Of a stretch of DNA of 16,264 bases, positions 1 to 6,727 are shown piece after piece. This DNA comes from Rohdeia sp044358925. Its GTDB lineage: Bacteria > Planctomycetota > UBA1135 > GCA-002686595. The DNA is taken from assembly GCA_044358925.1 (NCBI GenBank), contig JBIKNC010000092.1, forward strand, positions 1-16,264, written 5' to 3'. Made by a program: the position numbers and the translations under genes. Position 1 is the first letter of the stretch, and every line of letters begins with the position of its first letter. The notes beneath the pieces are model-generated. The model did not search any database and was not told where the DNA came from. It was given only the letters and a program-made list of their open reading frames with translations.

Positions 1-43
1 CGGGCCGGCTTCGGGCGCGCTCCGCGCGCCTGAAGCCGGCCCG
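1..43. terminator. Strong hairpin downstream of priA
   Basis: Bases 1-20 pair with 24-43 around a 3-base loop (21-23). The outer 12 pairs and the inner 7 pairs are perfect, separated by one G-T pair (13/31). That pair is a G.U wobble in plus-strand RNA but a C.A mismatch in minus-strand RNA. There is no T-run on either side, so this is not a classical intrinsic terminator. It lies 65 bases past the priA stop and may end transcription from either or both sides. The left edge of the window prevents seeing what lies beyond. Confidence 0.5.
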
Positions 44-67
44 CACCGATCCCGCACATCCAACACC

Positions 68-88
68 CCGTGACGGATCGCGTGTCAG
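68..88 (-). repeat. 21-base intergenic element, copy 1
   Basis: On the minus strand this matches 19 of 21 positions of a second copy at 12046-12066, in the same orientation. The shared core is TGACNCGCGATCCGTCNCG. Both copies lie in non-coding DNA downstream of the last gene of an operon, here priA. The function is unknown. Two copies are too few to define a family. Confidence 0.4.
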
Positions 89-104
89 ACACCGTACGCG
101 TCAC
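70..104. terminator. Imperfect hairpin just after priA
   Basis: GTGACG (70-75) pairs with CGTCAC (99-104), and inside it GTGTC (82-86) pairs with GACAC (88-92), leaving an asymmetric internal loop. It begins 4 bases after the priA stop codon in the direction of transcription. It probably acts with the stronger hairpin at 1-43 as an end-of-operon structure. No T-run follows, so the role is inferred from position. Confidence 0.3.
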
Positions 105-108
105 GAGC

Positions 109-2421
109 TCACAGCATGCTCGTCGGATCCACGTCGACCATCACACGCGGGCGCGTCGTCTTGCCGGCGAAGTCGGCGAGGAAGCGGCGGGCCTCGGCCA
201 ACGCGGACGACGACTTGGCGCCCCGGCCCGCGGCGGTCTTCACGAGGATGTGGTGGCGGTGTTTGCCGCGCAGCAAGGACATCGGCGCGGGCGCGGGGCC
301 CAGCACGACGGCGGTCGCGGCGGCGTCGTCGCGCTCCAAGAGGCGGCGCAATTCGTTGGCGAGGGTGTCCGCGGTGCTCGCGACCTTCGGTGCGTCCTCG
401 TCTTCGAGCACGACGCGGATCAGGCGGCCGAAGGGCGGGTAGCCGAGCTCGCGGCGCGAGAGGCTCTCGTGTTCCGCGAAGGCCTCGAAGTCGTGTTTGA
501 CGGCGCAACGCACCGCAGCGTGTTCGGGGTTCTCGGTCTGCACGACGATGTGGCCGGGCGAGGTGCCGCGGCCGGCGCGACCGGCGACTTGCGCGAGGAG
601 CTGGAACGTGCGCTCGGCGGCGCGGAAGTCCGGCAGGTGCAGTGACGTGTCGGCGGAGACGATGCCGACCAGCGTCACACCGGGGAAGTCGAGGCCCTTC
701 GCGATCATCTGCGTGCCGACGAGCACGTCGAGCTCGCGCCGCCCGAACGCTCCGAGCGTCTCCTCGTAGTCCTCGCGCCGCAGCATCGTGTCGCTGTCCA
801 TGCGGCGCACGCGCCAGGTCGGGTAGAGCTCACCGACGAGCTCGGCGACGCGCTCGCTGCCCGCGCCGAGCATGCGCAGCCCGGGCGCCGTGCAACTCGG
901 GCAGGCCTGCGGCGGCTTCTCCTCGTGGTGGCACTGGTGGCAGACGAGCCGCCCGATGTGGCGGTGGAAGGTCAGTGAACTGTCGCACTCCTTGCAGCGC
1001 ACGAGCGCGCGGCAAGCCGGGCACCACAGCACCGGCGCGAAGCCGCGGCGATTGAGGAAGAGGATCGCCTGTTCACCCGCAGCGACGGTCGCTTCGAGAT
1101 GCTGGCGCAGGAAACGCGAGAGCACCGAGGAAACACGCCCGATCGGTTCCGTGCGCATGTCGACGACCTGCACGGGCGGCAGCGCGCCGCCGCCGACGCG
1201 TTTGCCGAGCACGAGGCGCTTCAGTTCGCCGTCCTTCGCGGCCTGCCAACTCTCGAGGCTCGGCGTCGCGCTGCCGAGGATGCACACGGCGCCTGCGCGG
1301 CGCGCGCGTTCGAGTGCGACGTCGCGCGCGTTGTAGCGCGGCGCGTTGCCCTGCTTGAACGACGGCTCGTGTTCCTCGTCGACGACGACGACACCGAGAT
1401 CGGCGACGGGCGCGAAGATCGCGGAGCGCGCGCCGACGACGACACGCAGCTCGCCGCGCCGCACACGCTGCCAGATGCCGAAGCGCTGTGCGTCCGTGAG
1501 GCGACTGTGCAGCACCGCCACGCGCCCGAAGCGCGACTCGAAGAAGCCCACCGTCTGCGGCGTGAGCGCGATCTCGGGCACGAGGCAGATCGCGCCGCGG
1601 CCGAGCGCGAGTGCGCGCTCGATCACCTGCAGGTAGACCTCGGTCTTGCCGCTGCCGGTCACACCTTGCAGCAGGAAGCCGGTGCCCGGTTTGCCGGCGC
1701 TTGATGCGGCGAGCGCCATCCCGATCGCGCTCACCGCCCACTCCTGATCCTCGGAGAGCTGCGCCGGCCGCGGCCGCTCGCGCTCGTTCGCACTCACGAA
1801 CTCGACCAGCGCTTCGCGCTCGCCCCACACGACCAGACCCTTCTCGACCAGCGACGCGAGCGGCGAACTCGACAGCCCCGTGCGCCGCAACAGATCCGCG
1901 CCGTCGATCGGCGCCTTGGCATCGATCAAGGTGCGCAGCAAGCGGTACTGCTTGGGCGAACTCTCTTCGAGTTCCGCGAGCTGCGCCTCCGCGCCCGGCG
2001 CCGCCATCGCCGTGCGCACCCGCCGACCGCCGGGCCGCGCGTGTTTGAGCGGCGCAGGCAGCACCGCCGCGAGCGCCTCGCCCCACGAACACGCGTACTC
2101 GTCCGCCATCCAGCGCGTCAGCTCGAGCAGTCCCTCGTCGACGACCGGCTCGGGATCGAGCACCGCCTCGACCGACTTCAGCGACTTGCGGTCGACGTCG
2201 GTCGTGCGTGCGAGCGCCACCACCACCGCGATCTCGCGCCGCCGCGCGAACGGCACGCTCACGCGCATGCCCGGCCGCAGGACGCCCGCGAACTTCGCCG
2301 GCACGCGGTACGTGTACTCGACGCGCATCGGGCGCGGTAGCGCGACCGCGGCATAGACCTCGTCCGCGGCGACGACGTCGTCGCTCTCGGGCAGGTCGTC
2401 GAACAACGACGCACCGGCCAC
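109..2421 (-). CDS. priA: Primosomal replication restart helicase PriA
   Basis: PriA is the 3'-to-5' DNA helicase that recognises stalled forks and reloads the replisome. The 770-residue protein has the family order. An N-terminal 3'-DNA-binding region contains a VALPRPMRVEYTYRVP-type motif near residues 26-41. The Walker A GVTGSGKT is at 253-260 and the DEEH box at 348-351. Eight zinc-binding cysteines lie at 467, 470, 476, 479, 494, 497, 507 and 510. Helicase motifs V/VI (GTQMIAKGLDFP, QVAGRAGRG) lie at about 569-619. Length is close to that of other PriA proteins. The start is GTG, one base after the mazG-type stop; no strong ribosome-binding site is visible, so coupled translation is likely. 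It is the last gene of its operon. In many bacteria priA follows coaBC directly, but here about 10 kb separates them. Confidence 0.96.
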   Translation of the reverse strand: MAGASLFDDLPESDDVVAADEVYAAVALPRPMRVEYTYRVPAKFAGVLRPGMRVSVPFARRREIAVVVALARTTDVDRKSLKSVEAVLDPEPVVDEGLLELTRWMADEYACSWGEALAAVLPAPLKHARPGGRRVRTAMAAPGAEAQLAELEESSPKQYRLLRTLIDAKAPIDGADLLRRTGLSSSPLASLVEKGLVVWGEREALVEFVSANERERPRPAQLSEDQEWAVSAIGMALAASSAGKPGTGFLLQGVTGSGKTEVYLQVIERALALGRGAICLVPEIALTPQTVGFFESRFGRVAVLHSRLTDAQRFGIWQRVRRGELRVVVGARSAIFAPVADLGVVVVDEEHEPSFKQGNAPRYNARDVALERARRAGAVCILGSATPSLESWQAAKDGELKRLVLGKRVGGGALPPVQVVDMRTEPIGRVSSVLSRFLRQHLEATVAAGEQAILFLNRRGFAPVLWCPACRALVRCKECDSSLTFHRHIGRLVCHQCHHEEKPPQACPSCTAPGLRMLGAGSERVAELVGELYPTWRVRRMDSDTMLRREDYEETLGAFGRRELDVLVGTQMIAKGLDFPGVTLVGIVSADTSLHLPDFRAAERTFQLLAQVAGRAGRGTSPGHIVVQTENPEHAAVRCAVKHDFEAFAEHESLSRRELGYPPFGRLIRVVLEDEDAPKVASTADTLANELRRLLERDDAAATAVVLGPAPAPMSLLRGKHRHHILVKTAAGRGAKSSSALAEARRFLADFAGKTTRPRVMVDVDPTSML

Positions 2422-2422
2422 G

Positions 2423-2713
2423 TCAGTGTCCGGCCGCGCGGTCCTTCTCGTGACCGGGCACGCCGCCTGCGAAGTACTTGTCGAGCGCAGCCTGCTGGAG
2501 GTCGATGCCGCTCATCGACGCGAGGCTCACCAGCCACGCGAACACGTCCGCGAACTCACCCGCGAGGTGCTCCTTGTCCGCGCCGCGCCGCAGCGCGCGC
2601 GTCAATTCGCCGACCTCTTCCGCGAACCACATGTACGTGCCCGCGAGACCGCGATCGCTGTCGCGCGCGAGGTACAGCGTGCGAATCAGCTCTTGGAACT
2701 CGTTGATCTGCAT
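2423..2713 (-). CDS. MazG-type nucleotide pyrophosphohydrolase
   Basis: A 96-residue single-domain all-alpha protein of the MazG/dUTPase superfamily. Members cleave nucleoside triphosphates to monophosphate and pyrophosphate, often removing damaged or non-canonical nucleotides. The metal-binding pattern is visible: EEVGE at residues 32-36 (E32, E33, E36) and EFAD at 53-56 (E53, D56). The length fits the short single-domain members, not the two-domain E. coli MazG. The ATG start lies one base after the upstream phosphatase-like gene's stop, and the stop lies one base before the priA start, so it is firmly inside the operon. The substrate cannot be read from the sequence. Its position beside priA fits, but does not prove, a role in guarding the nucleotide pool for replication. 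Confidence 0.87.
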   Translation of the reverse strand: MQINEFQELIRTLYLARDSDRGLAGTYMWFAEEVGELTRALRRGADKEHLAGEFADVFAWLVSLASMSGIDLQQAALDKYFAGGVPGHEKDRAAGH

Positions 2714-2714
2714 G

Positions 2715-4076
2715 TCACGAAGCGCGCTCGCGAAGAACTGTGACGATCGAGATGGCCTCCGCGCGCGGGTCGTCGCCCGCACGCGCTTCGAAGTCGCGCC
2801 GCAAGCCGCGCAGGAACGCGCCGGTCGGTTGATCCGCGGCGCGATGCACGAGCGTGAAGAAGCCCTTCTCGGACAGCTCGTTGCCGTCCATGTCGGGCGC
2901 GGTGACGACGCCGCTCGAAGCGAGCACGAGCCGATCGCCGGGTGCGACCTCGAGGTCCTGTACCGCGAGCGTGCGCTCGAACACCGGACCTCGATCGAGG
3001 CCGAGCGCGACACCCTCGGGTTGGAACACGCGCAGTTTGCCGTCCGCGGCGCTCACGCGCACGACGGGCAGGCGATGGCCGGCGCACGCGATCGTCGCGC
3101 GGCCGCTCGCGGGGTCGAGGCGCGCGAAGAGTGCGGTGACGACCAGCCCGCGCCGCAGATCGCGAGCGAGGTCGCGGTTGGCGCGCGTGAACGCGGCGGC
3201 GACCTCGGTGTTCCCGGAGAGTGCCGTGCGCAGGTAGGTGCGTGCGATCGCGCCGATGAGCGCGGCCGGAACACCGTCGCCGCTGACTTCGCAGACGAGC
3301 AGTCCGACCGAGCCGTCCGCGTACTCGATGAAGTCGTGGAAGACGCCGGAGAGTTCGTCGCCTCCGATGTGCATGCCGCCGATGTCGTAACCGGGGACGA
3401 GCGGCGTCGACATCGGCAGGAGCGCCTCGCGCACCTGCTCGGCGACTTCGAGTTCGCGCTCGCGCAGGCCGAGTTCGAGGCGTGTGTCGGCGGCGTCGGC
3501 GAGCTCTTCGCTCATGCGTTCGAGCGCGCGAGAGAGCTGCGCCACCTCGCCGCCGCCGCGCACCTTCGCGCGGTGGCGCAGGTCGCCGTGGCTGAGGTTG
3601 CGCACGTCGTCGACGATGCGGCGCAGCGGACTCGCGACTTGGCTCGCGAGCCACCACGCGGCGATCGACGCGACGACGACCATCAGCGCGACGATCGCGA
3701 TGATCGCGCCGCGCAACTCGAACACGAGGTCGCGGCTCTTCTGCGGCACGACGAGCCAGGTCTCTTCGGCCGCTGTTCCGCGACTGACGAGTTCGCCGCG
3801 GCGGCCGTCGCGCAACACCACCGCCGTTCGTCCGGTGCCTTCGGCTGTGCGTGCGACGAGACTCGAGCGCTCGCCGAAGCCGTTCACTCGTGCGTCTTGC
3901 GTCGCCGCCAGCACCTCGTCGATCGTCTCGCGATCGTGGCGTGTCGCGAGTGACGACGTGAACGCGAACAGTCCGAACGCACCGAGGCCGCCGACGACCA
4001 TCAACACGCCGAATGTCGTCAGCGCGAAACGCGCGGCGAGGCCCATGCCGGGGCTCTCGGGTTCGCGGCGGCTCAC
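2715..4076 (-). CDS. Membrane HAMP protein with degenerate SpoIIE/PP2C phosphatase domain
   Basis: A 453-residue protein. It has a membrane helix at about 14-40, an extracytoplasmic sensor of some 80 residues, a second helix at about 123-145, a HAMP region at about 143-195, the coiled linker LEVAEQVREALLP (209-221), and a SpoIIE/RsbU-type PP2C domain from about 229 to the end. In active relatives four motifs carry acidic metal ligands: GGDFYDF, GDVSG, TDG and DD. Here they read SGVFHDF (243-249), CEVSG (262-266), SSG (387-389) and EA (440-441). AGH (332-334) and the fold pattern are kept. I infer a pseudophosphatase that senses or binds rather than dephosphorylates. The GTG start at 4076 overlaps the pgpA stop as GTGA and is preceded, 9 bases upstream, by GGAGG (4086-4090). 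ATG 4046 is a shorter alternative. Confidence 0.85.
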   Translation of the reverse strand: MSRREPESPGMGLAARFALTTFGVLMVVGGLGAFGLFAFTSSLATRHDRETIDEVLAATQDARVNGFGERSSLVARTAEGTGRTAVVLRDGRRGELVSRGTAAEETWLVVPQKSRDLVFELRGAIIAIVALMVVVASIAAWWLASQVASPLRRIVDDVRNLSHGDLRHRAKVRGGGEVAQLSRALERMSEELADAADTRLELGLRERELEVAEQVREALLPMSTPLVPGYDIGGMHIGGDELSGVFHDFIEYADGSVGLLVCEVSGDGVPAALIGAIARTYLRTALSGNTEVAAAFTRANRDLARDLRRGLVVTALFARLDPASGRATIACAGHRLPVVRVSAADGKLRVFQPEGVALGLDRGPVFERTLAVQDLEVAPGDRLVLASSGVVTAPDMDGNELSEKGFFTLVHRAADQPTGAFLRGLRRDFEARAGDDPRAEAISIVTVLRERAS

Positions 4077-4567
4077 CACGGTGCGCCTCCGACCCAGTGG
4101 GCGTCTTCGAGCAGTTGGGTGCGCAGGAGCGCCATGCACAACAAGCCGTAGAGGCCGGCGGCGAGGTCGTCGAGCAGGATCCCGTCCGCTCCGTGCACAC
4201 GTTCGAGGCGGCGCACCGGCGGCGGTTTCGTGATGTCGAACACGCGGAAGAGCACGAACGCGACGAGCAGCGCGAGCAATGACGGCGGCGTCGTCCACGC
4301 GACGCACACGAGGTAGCCGAGCACCTCGTCGAGCACGAACCAACCCGGATCGCCGGTCGGCGAGCGGCGCTCCGACCAACGCGCCAGCGGGCGCGCGGCC
4401 ACGTAGAGGACGACGACGAGGCCCGCGATGCACAGCGGGTACGCGCTGCCGGTGCCGCCGAGCAGCCACGCGATCAGGACACCGGCGAGTGTGCCGAAGG
4501 TGCCGGGCGCGACGGGCGAGAGTCCGAGCCCGCCCGCCGTCGCGAGCAGCAACTTGACTCGCTCCAT
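4073..4567 (-). CDS. pgpA: Phosphatidylglycerophosphatase A
   Basis: PgpA removes the phosphate from phosphatidylglycerophosphate to give phosphatidylglycerol in the inner membrane, the step after PgsA. The 164-residue protein shows the family signatures: an N-terminal GLSPVAPGTFGTLAG (15-29), DEVLG (80-84), FDITKPPP (110-117) and the metal-binding GADGILLDDLAAGLYG stretch (126-141). Several membrane helices lie between them. The ATG start overlaps the pgsA stop by one base, and GGAG at 4578-4581 sits 10 bases upstream of the start. Its last bases overlap the GTG start of the phosphatase-like gene. The pgsA-pgpA pairing supplies both consecutive enzymes of one pathway. Confidence 0.93.
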   Translation of the reverse strand: MERVKLLLATAGGLGLSPVAPGTFGTLAGVLIAWLLGGTGSAYPLCIAGLVVVLYVAARPLARWSERRSPTGDPGWFVLDEVLGYLVCVAWTTPPSLLALLVAFVLFRVFDITKPPPVRRLERVHGADGILLDDLAAGLYGLLCMALLRTQLLEDAHWVGGAPW

Positions 4568-5232
4568 CAGCGCGGCGCTCCGAGCAGGCGCGCGGCCTTC
4601 ACGACGTACCCGACGCCGGAGCCGACCGACGTCACGAGCGTCGCCCAGACCGAGACGTGCGCGATGATCTCGATCGGGCGCACGAGTGCGTCCGGCCACG
4701 GCAATCCGAAGAGGCCGAGCAGCGCGCCGATCGCAACGCACTGCACGACGAGTTTGAGTTTGCCGAAGCGGTCCGCGCCGAACGCGAAGCCTTGGCTCTC
4801 GGCGTAGCCGCGGATGCCGGTCACGAGGAACTCGCGCGCGAGCACGACCACGACGATCCACGTCGGCAGGTACGGACGCGCCCAGTCGAGTGCGGTCAGG
4901 AAGATCAGCGCGCCGAGCACGAGGATCTTGTCGACGAACGGGTCGGCGATGCGGCCGAACGCGGTCACGTTGCCGTACTTGCGCGCCAGGTGGCCGTCGA
5001 GCCAGTCCGTCGCCGCGACGAGCACGAACAACCAGAACGCGACGCCCATCCACAGGTCGGGCCGGGTGCGCTCCGGGCCGCCGACGCCCGCGCCGAAGTG
5101 CTCGAGCAACACGAACAACACCACCGCGCCGACGAAGCGGATCGCCGTGACGCGGTTCGGCCAGTGGGCGAACACACCGGCGCGCGGCGCGGCGGCCGCA
5201 TGCGCGGGTCCCGTGCCGGTTGCGCCGTTCAT
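4567..5232 (-). CDS. pgsA: CDP-diacylglycerol-glycerol-3-phosphate phosphatidyltransferase
   Basis: This enzyme joins CDP-diacylglycerol and glycerol-3-phosphate to make phosphatidylglycerophosphate at the inner membrane. The 221-residue protein carries the complete CDP-alcohol phosphotransferase signature: D76, D79-G80, A83-R84, G93, D97 and D101 in the correct spacing. Hydrophobic helices flank it (about 30-45, 62-76, 103-115, 123-140, 160-176, 190-212). The first 20 residues are an Ala/Pro/Gly-rich extension before the usual NxxTxxR-like start (NRVTAIR, 26-32). The ATG overlaps the rimO stop as ATGA, and the gene runs directly into pgpA. PgsA is the most likely family member; other CDP-alcohol transferases are less likely given the PgpA partner. 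Confidence 0.93.
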   Translation of the reverse strand: MNGATGTGPAHAAAAPRAGVFAHWPNRVTAIRFVGAVVLFVLLEHFGAGVGGPERTRPDLWMGVAFWLFVLVAATDWLDGHLARKYGNVTAFGRIADPFVDKILVLGALIFLTALDWARPYLPTWIVVVVLAREFLVTGIRGYAESQGFAFGADRFGKLKLVVQCVAIGALLGLFGLPWPDALVRPIEIIAHVSVWATLVTSVGSGVGYVVKAARLLGAPR

Positions 5233-6644
5233 CGTGCTCGAGCGCTCGTGTCCGTGCGCCCGACGACGCGGTCTGCGACGAGATCGAGATCGTCGTCGAC
5301 GTCGGTGACCTTCACGACGACGCGCGCGCCGACTTCGGGCCGCGCATCGAGCGGCCCGTTCGATGCGAGGTGCACACGCGGATCGACCTCCGGCGCGTCG
5401 AACGCGCCGCGCGCCACCGCGCGCCAGCCGCCTTCGTTGCGCGAGTGCACTTCGTCGACGAGCACTTCGATCGTCGAGCCGATGCGCGCGCGTTGGTCCG
5501 CGGCGAGCACTTCGTCGCGCACGTCGAGCACACGCTCGAGCCGCTCCAGCGCGACGTCGTGCGGCACTTCGTTCGGCAGGTCGAAGCCGCTCGTGCCCTC
5601 TTCCGGCGAGTACGCGAACGCACCGAGGCGGCCGAGGCCGTAGTGCTTCACGAGTTCGCACAGCTCGTCGACGTGTGCGTCCGTCTCACCCGGGAAGCCG
5701 ACGAGCACCGTCGTGCGCAGCGTGATGCCCGGCACCTCTTCGCGCAGGCGGTCGAGGATCTTGCGCACCTGGTCGCCGCTGCCGTGGCGGCGCATCGCGC
5801 GCAGCACGTCGGTCGCGGCGTGTTGGATCGGGATGTCGAGGTACGGGAGCACTTTGGGATGCTCGCGCATCAGCTCGGTCAGTCCCCACGGGAAGCGATT
5901 CGGATACGCGTACATGACGCGCACTCGCGCCGTCCCCGGCAGGTCGGCGAGGCCGCGCACGAGGTCGGGCAGCTCGTGACCGGCGCCCAAGTCGCGCCCC
6001 CACGCGGTCGAGTCCTCGGCGACGACGACGAGTTCTTCGGCGCCGCCGTGTTCGATCAGCTCCTGCGCTTCCTGCAGGACTTCGGGCATGCGCTTGCTGC
6101 GGTGTTTGCCGCGCATGATCGGGATGGCGCAGAACGCGCATCCGTGGTCGCAGCCGTGGCTGATGCGCAGGTAGGCGTAGCTGCCCGGCGTCGCGAGCAG
6201 GCGCGAACCTTCGCGCGCACCGGCGCGCTTCTCGACGGCTTCCAGGTAGGCCGGCACGCGCTTGCCGCGGCCGAGGTCGCGCACGCGCTTGGCGAGCCCG
6301 CGGTAGTCCGAGATCTCGCAGAACAGGTCGACCTCGGGCAGCTCGCGCAGGAGCTTGCGTTTGTAGCGCTCCACCAGACACCCCGCGACGACGACGGCGT
6401 CGAGTTCGCCGCGGCGTTTGCGCTCGAGCTGCTCCTCGATGCGGTCGTAGGACTCCTGCCGCGCCTCGCCGATGAACGAGCACGTGTTGATGACCACGAC
6501 CCGGGCCTCGTCGACCACGGGCGTGACGAGGAGTTGCTCCTCCGCCATGCGCGCCAGGATCAACTCGGAGTCGATCAGGTTGCGCGCGCAGCCGAGGTGC
6601 ACGAGCGCCACCGGCACGGGTTCTTCGTTCTTCGAGCGGCTCAC
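5229..6644 (-). CDS. rimO: Ribosomal protein S12 methylthiotransferase RimO
   Basis: RimO is a radical-SAM enzyme with two iron-sulphur clusters that adds a methylthio group to the conserved aspartate of ribosomal protein S12. The 471-residue protein has three N-terminal cluster cysteines (C19 in GCARNLIDSE, C55, C89), the radical-SAM CxxxCxxC at C165, C169 and C172 (CDHGCAFC), and a C-terminal TRAM-like beta domain from about residue 395. The GCxRNLIDSE motif resembles RimO (GCPKNLVDSE) rather than MiaB. Length is slightly above the usual 430-450. The start is GTG, 20 bases after a strong hairpin; the spacer holds AGG as a weak ribosome-binding site. It is first in the block rimO-pgsA-pgpA-phosphatase-like-mazG-priA. 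MiaB or MtaB is a less likely reading. Confidence 0.94.
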   Translation of the reverse strand: MSRSKNEEPVPVALVHLGCARNLIDSELILARMAEEQLLVTPVVDEARVVVINTCSFIGEARQESYDRIEEQLERKRRGELDAVVVAGCLVERYKRKLLRELPEVDLFCEISDYRGLAKRVRDLGRGKRVPAYLEAVEKRAGAREGSRLLATPGSYAYLRISHGCDHGCAFCAIPIMRGKHRSKRMPEVLQEAQELIEHGGAEELVVVAEDSTAWGRDLGAGHELPDLVRGLADLPGTARVRVMYAYPNRFPWGLTELMREHPKVLPYLDIPIQHAATDVLRAMRRHGSGDQVRKILDRLREEVPGITLRTTVLVGFPGETDAHVDELCELVKHYGLGRLGAFAYSPEEGTSGFDLPNEVPHDVALERLERVLDVRDEVLAADQRARIGSTIEVLVDEVHSRNEGGWRAVARGAFDAPEVDPRVHLASNGPLDARPEVGARVVVKVTDVDDDLDLVADRVVGRTDTSARAR

Positions 6645-6663
6645 TCGCCCAGCCTAATGAATC

Positions 6664-6693
6664 GGGGGCCCCGTCCGGTCGGACGGAGCCCCC
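6664..6693 (-). terminator. Hairpin between the ftsK block and rimO
   Basis: Arms 6664-6676 and 6681-6693 form a 13-pair stem around a 4-base loop. The single non-Watson-Crick pair (70/87) is a G.U wobble in minus-strand RNA and a C.A mismatch in plus-strand RNA, which supports a minus-strand transcript. It lies 34 bases after the stop of the FtsK-like gene. No T-run follows. It may terminate block B, or protect or attenuate a read-through transcript into rimO, whose start is only 20 bases further on. Confidence 0.6.
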
Positions 6694-6727
6694 GCTCTGT
6701 GGACGGCACGCGTGTGGTGAGGATCTT

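Noticed and set aside
2478..3953. Plus-strand open frame of 491 residues opposite the phosphatase-like gene
   Set aside because: It runs across two minus-strand genes and shows no domain; shadow of high-GC codon use.
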